From Antedon bifida (lineage: Eukaryota; Echinodermata; Crinoidea; Comatulida; Antedonidae), in the NCBI GenBank assembly GCA_963402885.1, contig OY727093.1:23497409-23561408 (forward strand): a DNA stretch of 64,000 nt, read 5' to 3'. Positions within the stretch are counted from its first letter, which is position 1; each line of letters starts with the position of its first letter. Shown here piece by piece: positions 13,501-27,900 of the stretch. The notes beneath the pieces are model-generated. The model was not told the origin of the DNA. It saw only the letters and a program-made list of their open reading frames with translations, and made no database searches. Both the position numbers and the translations under genes were made by a program.

Positions 13501-14194
13501 ATTCTTAATAAGATATTTGTTATGAAAAATATAGATCCATATAAATAGTAAAATAAAATACAGGTCTACATCTAATTAAAAACTAGTCTCTAAAGAAAAT
13601 ACCAACGTTGGAGAAACAAATATTGCTTTTATAAACATAACGACCAAGTATTTTTATTTCATGCGTTTTTAAAAGCTTTACATAAATTTGACAACATAAC
13701 CATTGTTCTCCAAAAAAGAGGATATAATCTACAGACCAAAACGGCTGGAGAGTATAGAGTATTAATTAGAGGAAGACCTGTACAATATTAGAAAGATACA
13801 GGTATTCAGTCATGGGAAGACAATTATTAAAGTTTCCTGTATAATAGTAGCTTTATAAATCGCAGTATTTAGGACAAATCGCAGTATTTAGGACAAATCG
13901 CAAATATTATCAAATTCATAAATACTGAAAGTGGTGTGTTCGAACGATGTTGATATACAATAGAAGACGTGAATAATTGTGATTAATATTCTGATGGTGA
14001 TGAAGAAGACAACAAAGAAGACATTATAGTGAAATTCTTAAAACAATTCCTATATTAAATATTTCAGTGGTTTCTATACAGATATTTGTATTTTTAAAAT
14101 GCCTAATTCAATATTTAATGCTGTGCTGTTTTAAACTTGACAAATGTAAACATTCAAGCCTACATTTTACTTTGACATTCGCTAAAAATACTGT
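10501..14194. repeat. Tandem duplication, copy 2 (3.7 kb)
   Basis: Second copy, starting 10 bp after copy 1 ends. It lacks two segments of copy 1 and has small unique indels, for instance a TA-run near 13190. Confidence 0.9.
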
Positions 14195-15669
14195 TGTGTG
14201 TACATAATTGTTTGTCAGGTGATCATCTATTTTAATAATAAGGGGATTTCCCACTTTACCCATATAAGTCTATATAATAAAGGACAAGGTGATTCCCCAC
14301 TCTCCCATATAAGAGTTCTTCCTACTTTCATTTTGTTGTTGAAATAATGCGTAAAATTGTCCAACCTCAGCGTATTAAAATGAGCGGTAAATTAAATACA
14401 CATGATTATTAAATTATATTTTGTTTACTATCATTAGTGCAGTACAATAAAACTAGTCTATTCGGAAATCTTCCCATTTTATAATGCTGTTTTAAACAAA
14501 ATTGATTTTTAATTCTTTCAATATATTAGCTTATAAATAATCTAAGCTACTTAATTATAACATAAAAAAAGTGTGATTAACCATTGTTAATCCTACTTAG
14601 CACCAATATATTTAGTTATTGGACAATAATAATTTACAAAGCAACTTAAAAACAAAAATGGGATTCAAAATTCAGGCACAACACACACTACTTATACTTT
14701 CAATCTCTTTTGAGTATCGATAATAAAATAAAAATATAACCAACTACAAATTTGACGTCGTTGGTGGAAGAGACCGATAAATATTAACTCAATGGTTTTT
14801 TAAATTTAATAAACTATACCACAATTAATTAATTCATTTATTTACTCTCAATTTAACATCATTTTGATGGATGACAGGTGGGATTATACGATCAGTCGAT
14901 ATAATTATTATCAAGACTGAGATATCAATTTAGCCAAATGCCAATTATTTCACTTAAGCCAATAAATATTTAAGGATTACCCTTAAGTGGATATTAAGTG
15001 CAAGTGTTTCCCTTAGCCTAGTGCATAGGTGAATACTGTCACTGGTCATGTTGACTAAATCAAACAATTAGAGGTTACAGATGTGCTTTAAATATACAAT
15101 GGTAAAATAGTATGTTTCATTAGTTATATATCTTGCTTACTTACATTATACAATGATTACTACCACATATGGTTATGGTTTGTCACATGATTGGCTAGCC
15201 TTCGATTTTGGAGAGAGTAGATGAAGGTGATTTAAAAAAGATAACGGTTGTGGAAAGTGGACAAAATACATGTTAAATTTGTCACGGTCTGTTAAATTAT
15301 TGTCCCTTTCGTCTACCATCCCGAAACAAAAGCTTGCTATTGTGAATGTCAACTCGGTAGTAATTACGGAAGTATGTATGGCTTGTTATGTCGATTTTAG
15401 TTCCTTGAATTTTTAGTTTTCTATGCAATTATAGTTAAATAAATGAGTCGTTTATATAATCTAATTCAGCCATTCATGGTTTCTATAGAACAATTAATAT
15501 ATTTATTACTAATAGTTTATTTTATAAAATTTAAAATAGTGATTATAATTTGGCCAAATTAATTGATAATTTAAAAAATGACATCATTACCACTTTGGAC
15601 AATAAATTTTGGCTTGCATTCAGCTTTCACATATTTTGCATAAAGTGAAGAGTAATGTAATATATTTAT
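14195..15669. other. Talin 3' flank and intergenic sequence
   Basis: AT-rich; includes the presumed talin 3' UTR (candidate signals near 15510). No other gene or clear mobile element was seen. Confidence 0.4.
15502..15521 (-). terminator. TLN: Candidate talin polyadenylation signals
   Basis: AATAAA occurs on the sense strand at 15502-15507 and 15516-15521, 150-170 nt after the stop; another overlaps the stop at 15665-15670. In such AT-rich sequence these are weak evidence. Confidence 0.3.
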
Positions 15670-15915
15670 TTAATCTGAATCTTCCGGTGGTCTATTTTTG
15701 TATTTGGCTTTTCTGATAACTTCCAGCTTTCTCCTAGCTTCTTCTAGTTCTTTTTCTTTCCTGAGAATGGCTTCCATGGCATCCATCTCAATAGCGATGT
15801 TATTGACTACTGCAGAGGGTAAGGTAACAACTGCTTGCTCTTCTTCCCACTGTGAGGCTTGCTGAGCTGCTTTTACTAGGTTGTCTGAAGCACGTTTTAC
15901 AGCATTTCCAGCAGT
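15670..15915 (-). CDS. TLN: Talin terminal exon w35 (R13 end, dimerisation helix, stop)
   Basis: 81 codons plus TAA, phase 0 in, acceptor ACAG. It encodes TAGNAVKRASDNLVKAAQQ and a charged C-terminal helix with AILRKEKELEEARRKLEVI, the dimerisation domain needed for actin binding, ending NRPPEDSD. Confidence 0.97.
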   Translation of the reverse strand, partial: TAGNAVKRASDNLVKAAQQASQWEEEQAVVTLPSAVVNNIAIEMDAMEAILRKEKELEEARRKLEVIRKAKYKNRPPEDSD

Positions 15916-18900
15916 CTGTAAAAGAACAAAATTATAGTGAACCAAAACGGATTGGAGCTAAAGTTACAACAAAGCAATGTATGCTGTGCCTGTGCTTTGT
16001 GAATGTCATACTAGACTGTGCAAGGATTATGTTCCTGAAGGAACCTTCCCATAGACTACACCACCTTTTGCCTAAAGCGCCTACATCTAGATACAATAAA
16101 AATCTCACCTGTAACCTCTTCATAGGTTCACTGAATGTGTCTGCCTTTACTTTACAAGCTACAAGCAGTTGAGCTGTTGAACTTGCAACTTGTTTAGCAG
16201 ATGATATTAGACGCTCTTCACTGGCATGACCCTGCACGGCTGAATTGGCAGCCTCACAGAGCCCGTGTGTTGCTGCTGCAACTTTTTTGGCTGCCGAGAT
16301 GAGCCCCATAGACCATTGGCCATCCTCGCTGTATGGGGTAGGGTTTGGCATCACCTAATATAAATAAATTAATATCTATCATTATCTTAATCTTATACAT
16401 TCAGGTTTGCTGCTATAAGTATTTTAAAAACAAAAACTAAAATACAAATACTTTAGTTCAATCGATGCAAACAGGAATCATTCAGCTGTAGACATGCTAG
16501 AATTTTATTTGAATTGGAATTAATTACATACAGTATGATGCAGAAGATCCTTAAAAGTGGGTTTATGTCAACATAGACACAACTCAAAGCACATTGAGCA
16601 ACTGAACCGATTGCAGCTCAAAGTAACGCAAAATATGTCAACAGAGGCGCATTTGAGTTGAATAGCATTAATGTTCTACTTTTTCCAGAACTGATAAATT
16701 TGAATCACATGCAGTTTGGGTAACTGCATTGGGTAACTGTTGACATATGAAGCACTTGTGCACATTGGTTCCTAATAAAGTACAAATCATATATGGTACG
16801 GTAACCATGATTAGTTCCATATGTCGACATGAAAGTGTTTTAGAGGTATGAATGCAAGGCTACTGGTCTGGGTTTTGTATAGAAAAGAGTATAAAACTAC
16901 AATTTACATCAGAGTAGGGCAAAATATCTGACCAACTTGAATATATAGAAAATAAAAAACAGTAGTAAAAGAGCTTTCAATCAACACTAATTTACATCAG
17001 ATTTTTAAAAAACAATCCAAGAAAATAACAAACATCAGGAAAGATTCTGTTCAAATGCAAATGTATTATCAGTAACATGTAAAGAAATAATTGGTTAAAA
17101 AGGACACACAATAAAGTGCAACATACAGTATAACATACATGTTTTTTTGCACAAATGCAATTATAAAATTTGCAGTTTTTTGTAACAACAAATTTATCAT
17201 GCTGTTCTAGTTAATGCAATGGGAACAAAGCTGAGTAAGGCATAAACCATTGATTTCTAAAGCAGTTGTAAACTTTAATAAACAATATTCATAACAATGT
17301 TTCAAACAGTTCAAAACATTATAAATCCATTCAATATTTTACCTAATCATCTTATAATAGTTAGAGAAACTAATCTATTCATTTAATATTTAACGAATTT
17401 ATTATGAAACACTATATTGAAAACAAGATCGCAATGGTAAGTTGTAATTTCTGTGAAGAACATACATTTTATAAATGCCTTACTCCCAATGTAAATATGC
17501 AAATGGAATATGTTTGCTCCAGAATGTAGATTAATAGTATAAATTATCCAAAACAATTATTTGTCTACCGCCCTGAAGTGAAAACTCACTATTGTTAAAA
17601 CCTTTGTTCTGTTTTTATGCATTTCCCGTTGAAACAAAATATAGTTTGCTTATAGTCATATTCTACTATTTACCTAGATCGTGAAAAATAGTGCAATAAT
17701 GATAATAAAAAAAAAACAGTCCCCACACACAAACACCAAGTTGACTACAACAACAAGAGTTTATATGCTACTCATAAAAATAATAAGCTATTAATGAAAA
17801 ATTGGTTTGAATATGAAAAGTTGTGTTGACTGAAATAGATTTAAACAAACAGTTCAAGATAAAAATAACAAAATATCAATTCATGCACAAGAATTTTAAA
17901 ATGTAGCAAAGTTGAAGAAAACAAAATCATTGCGAATCAATAACATTGTTGTTTATGTTCCAATTATTACATTGTAAATATTTAGCACCATAGCTTAACA
18001 ATTATAAACTGTAGATCTACTTTATTTTCATTAACTTTTCTTTTATTAAAACAATTTTTACAAATTATCCTTGTGGGTATGGTTTGTAATGTAAACATTC
18101 TTTGTTTTTCAATTGTTGCATATTAAGTTTTGAGTTATTAAGCCTAGAACTTTAGACTAACATTATTGTTAGTCAAGTGATAGGTAGCAGTGTACAAAAA
18201 TGAATGTTTAATATTTTCATTAGTTGAAAGACTGACAATTATATTCAACAAAGAAGAGACTAGTTGAATATAACAATTTTAACAAGTATTCATTGATTGT
18301 TTTATATTAACATAGACCTATGCGTTAGAGTAAGCTTTAATTCAATTATTCCACCACCTCCCTCTTGAAACAAATCCATCCATCTTTGAGGCTTGTGTAT
18401 TAACTTCAGGATCAGAACAGTGAATTGACAGCGCAAAACAAATTCCCAGTCATAGAGTAACTTTAAATGGGAGAAAATAATTCATGGCATGTGGTATGAA
18501 AAGTGACGGCACAACTTCAAGGAAATAAAACTTTACCAGTGTGCAATTTTTTAAAGTTTGACTTGAGTAATCTTTATTTTTCATGTTTTGACGAAAAAAC
18601 ATCTTTAAATTTCAAAAACGATTTGACAATTTACAGCAAATACTAAAGTCTTTAATAAGTAATTATATAATGTTTGTAAATGTGACTTTTATAACAAGTA
18701 ACATAGATTTGACAATGTGATGTCAATTATGGTACAAAGCAAACTCATCATGCACCAACACATTACCTGCACCTGATCACAATGGCAAGCAAGATATATG
18801 AAAAGAAATATATACAAATAATATTACTGTATAAGGAAATAATATTATAAGGAAATAATATTAAAAAAATGTAATTCATTCATTTCCTTTATTTCGGATA

Positions 18901-21900
18901 ATACATCCATATACAAAACATAAAAAACAAAAAGAAGAAAATTTCACCAGGAAATTAACAAAAAGATAATATTGCAATATCAAATATAAGATTAAATTAT
19001 ACTTTACATATTATTACAGACTACCAATATAAAGGGAATAGAAAAAATAACAACATAAGATTAGAACATAATCTGAAATTAAAAGATAAATGAGAAAGCA
19101 GACAAAGCAACTCATAAATAGGAAATATCAATTAAAGAGACAAGAGAACAACTGTACAATGTAATATTTTAGGCCCTGTTCACATTGTGAAATATTTAGT
19201 AAATTTGTGCTACAAGAATTTTTCTTAGTCGCTCTTGGGGTTACCAACATGGTCACTAACAATGCCTATATTAAAAAAATTAAAACAAAAACATTAACAG
19301 ACATACAATGACCGACATGCAAGAGGACACACATGCATACAGACAGGTTGACAAACATGCATAAAAACATAAATGATGATGACTGTGTAGTATCTGAAAT
19401 TATGTTCCCCTTTATTTTGGGTATTACTATCATTGAACAATCTTGAACCATTAAAGTTCCTCTCTGCATTTATTCAAACTGAATACAACCATTGACTAAA
19501 CATGTGCATGGATATAGATATTGTTTTCTCTTTCGCCAAAATACAGCCATGGAATGCTTATAAGATTTAAAATAAAGCCAGGCTAATAATACACACAATA
19601 CAAACTGGATTTTTACAACCTGTAGGTAGTATTTCAAGTGGTGAATGGAAGCGGCTATACCAACACAAAACAAACTTGTTTTTGTCTTTTTGACATTAGC
19701 AAATTCAGGTTAACTTTTTTAAAAATATGTTTGAGGATTCTAACTTTTATGAATCCTCTTGTATCTTTATGTTTGAATGATGTTTGTATATTTTTGTATT
19801 GTTTTTAATAGGGTCTCTTCAAGTCGGGTGTACTGCTGTAGTACCTACCCTTGTAAAACAAAGTTGAATAAATAAATAAATGCAGTCGAAACATGCATAG
19901 TATGCAGTTAAGTTTATATGCATTGTCTCTCATGTGAAATAATGTAATTTATTCTTTTGTAATTTCAAATGTAGGCTTAGAGTGATTCCTACGATGTAAA
20001 TGTTAGTCCTTATTAGTGGTTTATGTTTGTTTGTTAGAAATGAGACTTTTACTGTTTCTTCTGTTATATTCAAATGTACAACGGAGGTTTTTTAAAGTAT
20101 GACTTCTATGTGTTTACTTGTTTTGTTGTCAACAAAAATGCTATAAACAAATATAAATTTTCACAAAAAAGTCCATGAGATTGGTACAAATAATGCAAAT
20201 TTTCATTTTAGTGAATATACAGTATTGATTGTACATAAACTGTTATCATTGTAACCGTAGCAATGAATGAATGCATCATCAAGGTGCAAGATGCAATGAA
20301 TACAAGCCTACCTCACCGTCTGTATGGGTGGTGTCTAGATACACAGACAGTCTCTTCAAGCTATGCGTAGAAGCCTACATGTTTTTGAATGACATAGGAT
20401 TTTACATTAGCGGTTGTATTCAAATTGACATTGCAAATCCAGCTATGTTTGGTGAATGCGTTCCATATTCAGAATTGGTACACTATATGAAGTCATGGAC
20501 GATCCATTGATATTACTCATTTTAACCATGCTTGTGAGTTTTGTATTTTAGGATGTAATTTCTAAATATATGCTTCATTTATGCAATGACTTTCTCATGC
20601 CGAATCCAATGAATGATATGCATAGTTATTCTTATATGTACAACATAGCAATCTACTGAATTTCAAATCGAATTTATGTAATTTACAATAAAAAAAAAAT
20701 CACAGACATTACAAAAACATAGGCAGATCCATGGATGTCTGTGAGGTTTGGACCACACATATAGAACAAATTTAACCTATACAAAACTGATCATTTATCA
20801 AAAAAAAAAATGTCTACTAATCCATGGGTTCTGTATCTTGCTTTTTGTAAAATATTTGGTGTGCAGAAATCAACTGTTCATGTAAGTTTTTTTTCATTGT
20901 ACATGTACTGTATAACATAACAAATATAATACATACTGTAGATATATATACTTTGTGGATTTAAATTAATATTGAACACTTTTTTAAACAGTGCCTGTGA
21001 AGACGCTCCTTGTATTGTATTAAATTACTACAGACAATTTGCTATTCTGTGTACACAAGAAATGTAAGGATACACGCTGGAGAAGTAGTGTCGTGTAGAC
21101 GCAAAACTTCAAAGCTTGCAAGCAAGTAAATACTGAATATATATTATGGGTCAACGTGATTCCCGCTTTTCACTTCCAGCAAATTTGCATATCTACTTCA
21201 GGAAAATCGTGTGATCCACCTTGTATTAAGCATTGTGTGGACACTCATCAGACGTAAGGCGTCTGAACATAACATAAAATTATGCACGGAGGCCTATTCA
21301 CATTTGTTGATGATTTGAATACAGATGTCAATTGCCAAAATACTAAATACATATTAAACCTGGAATTTAAACCAAGTCAATCAAATGCGACCTACTACAG
21401 AATTGAAGAAATTGTTTAAATGGGATATCTATATAAAAAAGCAGCTACTGTACATATTTTATACTTTTATATTCTTATCTTAAAGACATATCTTCTCTAA
21501 AATGGAATCAAAACAGGATTGAATTTACCTTTCCTTGCAATACAAGTTCTTTCTGAGCTGCTGAGGCAGCCTTTACAAGAGCACTGGTTGCATTTGCAAT
21601 GCATTTGGCTGCTTCAAGAATCTGCTCTTCAAAATTCAAACTTTCATCGGCCTCCTAAAATGATCAAAATATTGTTTAATAAGTTTGTTTGATTTCTGTG
21701 AATTGCATTTATTACAAAACACATACACACACACTTTTAAAACAAAACAACATATTACAAGACACAGGTTTGTATAACTTGATGAAACAACTATATAACA
21801 CAATGAAACAAATGATATGGCTCTATATGATTTACAGGACGACAGAGGACAAACAACATGTTCCTTTCCGCATGAAAACCTACCAGACCTTAAAGTTACC

Positions 21901-24900
21901 ACTACTTAAAGTTATCAAAATTGAATTGAAGATCCATTTTCCATGAATTTTCTCATGATGCCAACTGAATGTTTATGAAGCAATGCGTGTAGTAATGTCA
22001 AGAAATTTACCATAGATGATTAGATCATCATTCTAATAATGTTCTGTTCTTAAGTTTTTTTTTTCTTGGATAACAAAAGGGGTTGAAGCTAAAACTACAC
22101 TGACCGGCCATTGGCTATAAACTGGACAATCAATTACATACAGTTTAATAACCAATGCATCCAGCAGAATGGCTACTGATCATACTATATAAAGTTTTAT
22201 TGTTAATAGTATTGAAGAAAGTTCTATTTCAGTTTAGAAAAGGAACATCATCCTCAGCAGAAACTCAAAGAAACTAAACATAAAGGCTTAAGAGTTTATA
22301 ATGTCCACATTATTTGTATCAGCAATCAGTTCTAATAGTTCAGAAAGGAATTAACATTTTTTTCCAGAGAAATTATCCAACAAAGAGTCAATAATGTAAA
22401 TATATCCAACAGACAAAGTACTATAATAGTTTTTGGTATCTTGATCACATCTCCTTTTATAACAGTGCAACTTCCAACATCAGATAACAAAATGAATGTA
22501 CTCCATTCTAACTACCATGAGAAAGTAGATCAACAACACATGCTCCTTACAGTAAACTGCCTGTGATGATGATGATATCACAAAAGTGTTGAATTACTTG
22601 TTTATGACACATTGTTCCACGATAATTGATTACTGAATAAAATGAAATATAAGGTGCCAACTTCCAAAAACAGCAGTCACATTATACAGAAATGAAGAAT
22701 AAAGATGATTTCAACAATCATGGCGTATAATATTAGAGGATTTCAAGATGTACTGAATAACACAACCGACACATATGTCTATCATAGGCTGAACATGCCA
22801 ACTTATTCTACCTATAACAGACATATCTGAGAGTTATGTACATGCTATTAAGTGCCTGTTTAGAATCAGAGATAAAAAAAAAACACAAACAAAACAAAAA
22901 GAAAACTAAAAACGTTTAATGCAACATTTTAACATTGTATTTCTAAAATTAATCATAATTAACATATAGTAGAACCTCTAATTTGGACATCTTATTCAGT
23001 GGACACCCCTATTGAGGGTACACCTATCGTGAAGCATTGATATAGCATACTCCTATTCAGGGGAAACCCCTATTAAGGGAAAACTTTTTTGGGTTCCAAT
23101 CGGTTATATTCATATTAAACAGACAATCTAATATTTTGGCCTCCCATTTCAATGCCAGAGAAAATATTAATAATTTGTTTTAATAACAATTCAATTATAA
23201 TAATAATCAAGTTATTAATTCTTTAAAAAAATTAATAATTTATCTGCTCTAAACTTTTGCATGTAAATTTGATAGTTGTTTAACATACCTTTGGTCTTGA
23301 CCTAGGCTTAAGCATTGCTAGTTTCTTAGCTGCTGCCTCTATAGATGCCGCTGCACCAAGAAGTTCATTCTCAGCCACAACATGTGGGTCCTCTGGATCT
23401 ACCCAGTCAGGGCCTAGGGAAAACAAATTACGCATTTAATATACCAAATTTATTAATCACAATAGGTGGCACAGTTCCACAAAATAGGCAACACTTCAGA
23501 ATTATTATTGTTATAGTTTGCCTATGCAGCAATTGGACTGTTAAACATCACCCACACTAATCAATTGAGAGCTTCCACAAACATAGTGAACAGTTAAAAT
23601 AATTAATATTATCTGTTTTTAGCTGCAAGTTGTCTTTAGCTGTAAATTTACCTTTGAGAGCTTCAGCAGCTTGTACTACTTCACCGACCGACGTTGCAAC
23701 TCGTTTTGAGTAATGTACCAATTTCTGTTTACCTTCAGGTGTTGGCTTTTGGATGACCTAAAATAAATAAAATACAAAACAATAACAATCAGAAGATTCG
23801 GCGTTCAAATCTTGCTTGGGGTCTTTTTCTCATTCTCACATAAATTATTTCTTCACCAATTTTAAATGAATTAATTAACTTTTTATTTTTTCTATGTCTG
23901 TGAATTAATAAAACATTAACAGGTATTTTCTATTTTCAGACATGACAGAGTTTTCAGAACGCACATTTGACATTTAGGGCTAATATTGACTTCATTTTAA
24001 TGTAACAAGATTTTATTATTTTATATCTCTATTGTTTATATTTTTTGTATACTTTTGTAATATTAAATCAAGTGCAACAAAGTCTAATGTCATGATAAAA
24101 AACATTTCATTGTAAAAATTAAAATTGCAGTTATTCACTCAACGGTATGTATTGTGATGTATCGCAAACTAACGAACTGAAATGGCAATTCAAGATGTGT
24201 GAAACTGTAAAAGGTTACAGGTCGTGACAGCTGTGATGTCATCAAATTCAATATGATAATTTTAAAAGCTTTATGATGGTGGGTGCATAAACCCTGGAGT
24301 AACACATAGAAGTTACTGATGATTTTACTATTCATATTAAAAATGATTTGACTGTAGTACAGTCAAACTACTGGTGTAATATTACTTTGAATGACGAACA
24401 TTTTTTTATGAAGGCCAATTCTACATTTGACAACTTTTGCAACCATTGGTAAATTTTCTAGGGAAAGTTTTGAGCTTGGTTTCCATGTGGATGTAAGTGT
24501 ACCGCAAGTAATTTGACCAATCACAATGTGATGGACTTTTCAAACTGTCGCTTATGATTGGTCAACTCACTTGCACTGCACCTACGTTTTTCAGTTGCAT
24601 CTAGCTTAACATTTTTTTTATGAAAGCATTGATAATAATAGGTTTTATAGGATTATGTCCAAATAAATCATATTGTAGTATGCAATAGGTATATTAAAAA
24701 GAAGCATCCCATGTTTCAGATAACAAAAGAAGCTAAAGAAAATAGCACAATCCATGGAGTGATAGTCTCACCAATGAATATTCTTCCGTTTCTGAATCCT
24801 AATATAAATAATGTAAAAACAACGTACAAATGATGAGTTTGCCCAACTTTGACTGAATATTCAGTATCTATTTATCACAAGGTCCTAATTTGATTTGATA

Positions 24901-27900
24901 TAACAGGAGGAGGACCCCATTGGAAATAAGTTTACTTTTTTGTCGACTTAATGGGTTATCCAGGTATTCTTTTTATACATTGTATATTTTAACTTTTATG
25001 TATGAATATCAAATAAAATCAATCAATCAATCAGAGGATGCTATAATTTTTATTTAAATACATCCAAACATTAGCCAAAATAAGCAAACATAAAAGGATT
25101 CTAGTAATAAAGCCTAAATGGTAAATGTATGCACTATTAGGATGTCTTTTTTTTGTATCTAAAAAAATCGAAAGAAATTGCAACTCAAAGTATTGGAAAA
25201 ATGTGGTGGTTATCATTTGACAAATTCTTATTGAAATTTACAAACATCAAATTGCATGGACTGTTATTGCCAGACATTGTTAATATATTAGTATTGCACT
25301 AAACACAAATACTGTAAAACTTCGATGAATTTCATACAGCTTGTATAGTTGACAAAATGTCAAATTAACATTAATATTAAAAAACAAAATTTTTAATTAA
25401 AGATGTATTGTCCCCCTGAAAAAATAATTCTTAACAACATTTTTTTTGAAAATGCCATTTTAATGTAACATAATAATTTAAACTACAAAATAACATATTT
25501 AAAGTCTGATTTAATTAATCTTCATTTTTCAAGTTTTTGGGGGACAATACATCTTTAATAATTAATTTTAACAACAATTACATTTTTATTTGTACAATTG
25601 TACTTATTATTAAAAATAAATAAGACTAGGTAAAACAGGTCTTACCAGATGAACATTTTGAAGAAGTGAACGATAAGAATCGGCACAGTTCTGTCCAGCA
25701 ACCAGTGTTCTCTGTTTAGCTTCAGGTGTTTGAGCAGTAGCTGCAGCTCCCTGTAAAAAAGAATATTAAGTACAGTATTTGAATATCAAAAATAGAATGA
25801 TACATTAGTTATTAAACATGGAGAATATAGGAAAAACAGTAATTTTCAAATTGCCCAGTTTAATAGTTATACATACAGTGATAATTTTTGACTACAAACT
25901 CAAACTGTTATGTCAGAACTGGAGAAAACTCTCAACTTTGCTTTTTTCTTTAAAGAACTTCAACCTAATATAGTATCATACTATCTGATGAATGTTGTTC
26001 AGTACAGATGTCGGCAAACTGATTGTCCATACAACTAATTCAGTCATTTATATAGGCACAATACGGAATCCCTATTTTCAAAATTAACATCCTACTGTTT
26101 AGTGTTGATTAGGTTATTGTGTAACGCAACATGCGCACATGGTTATAATGAGCACTTCACACAAATAATAATAATCACACAAGAAACTGAAATAAAAGTA
26201 TATAGACATTAACAAAAAAGATTGTTTCAGAGATGAAATTAATAGATTAGAAAAACAGATAAACGATAAAAAAAACATTAGTAAACTAGTCAATTCATTC
26301 ATTTAAATCTTAATTTATAAGAAAAAGTTCATTAAAATCCAAAAATCTATTACTATAATGGTGTCATACTACTCTGTCTTTTTAATAAGATATATTTAAT
26401 GAAAAAATAAAAACACTTAAGTAATTAAAATGACATTCTTCGACAATGTTTAAAATTGAAATAATGGAATATATGGTTTTTTTCTAGTATTTCTATTTTG
26501 CTTTAAAGACATGAAAGCATTGAACGTGTTAATAATTATATATTTAGATCAAGCATAATAATCATGACCTTTCATTTTTATTCTATAGGTCAATTGACCT
26601 GCAATAAAGTCTAATATATATTGAATAGACTGTAGAAAATAAATTGCATTCAGTAATTCACTTGACAAATATAAATTGTGATGCATCATTAGACAAACGA
26701 TGAAATGTTTCACTCAAGATGATACAGAAAACGGCAGATGAAGAGTATACTGAAAACAGAAATATTAGGTCATAGGTCATGTCAGCTGTAAGGTCAGGTC
26801 AATGTCAGGTCATCAAGTTATCAATGACTATGTATAAAACTAAATAATTAATCACATGTTTTTCCTACTCTGAAAAGATTGCCAAATAGTAAATTTGAGA
26901 ATACTTGTGAACTAATACGTTGTTGGGGAATGATTTGAACCTACCAACTTCAGATCACATAGACTGTTGTTTATACCTTGCTAGGATTAGATTTGAGCCC
27001 AAGGAACCAATAAACACTGCACTATTTATTTTTGTGTTACAGTGTCGATTAGTTAGTATTTGCCAAACATGAATCAAAATGTATGAATGTGTGACGACTG
27101 GTATAGTTCAAAGTCAGTACCATTTTTTCAGATCATGTCCAAAGTCACATGAATTATACTGTAGATTTCATAATGGAAACATAAAAGGTAACTCATGCTT
27201 CAACAAAAAGAAAAGAAACTAAAAATAATTTAAAAAGAGTATAGCATAAAACCATGGAGTGAATTCCTCACCACTGAATCTTCCGTTGGTTGTGAACCCT
27301 AATTAAAAAATAGCAATTTGTAAAAGTAAACGTCCTTTTATCACCACACATTGGAAAGTAGCAAGTACTAAACTATAATTTATGCATCATGTTTTATGTA
27401 TTATTATACAGATTTCAAAGAGAATTTTGTATAATACACAGGACTGCTAACTGTGAAGTAATAATATAACCTCCCTGACACATACCATCCCAACAGACCC
27501 TGATCCAAATGCTTGTTTAGCATTCTTATCTAATCAATGCATTTACATCTCACATTTTGTATTTTTTGCATTATACTTTCCTCGGATACACATAATATAA
27601 CTAACTTCTATACCAAATTATACAGAACCAACATTTAAAAGATAAATTACAATTTATAAAAAATAGTGAGTACAAAATATTGGTCATAGGAATGCTAAAA
27701 ATTGGCCTTCTATCGGCTGACAACCTCTCATAAGTGGACATCTGCCATAAACAGTTTTTGTGATTTTGTTTCTACCTAGACTGCATTTCAGAATGTGAAA
27801 GAATTAAAAGAATAGAGTATGTGAGATAGCCCACCTTTTCTAACAAACAGATAGACAAAATAACAAGAAGATTGAATGGGGAAAAATTATTATGAAACAC

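Larger units (their letters stand above)
16355..21528 (-). other. TLN: Talin intron w33-w34 (5.2 kb)
   Basis: AT-rich, with the LINE-like tail at 19700-19880 and candidate microexon x5. Nothing else coding was supported. Confidence 0.6.

Noticed and set aside
15852-16172. 106-codon plus-strand ORF
   Set aside because: Antisense shadow of talin exons w34 and w35.
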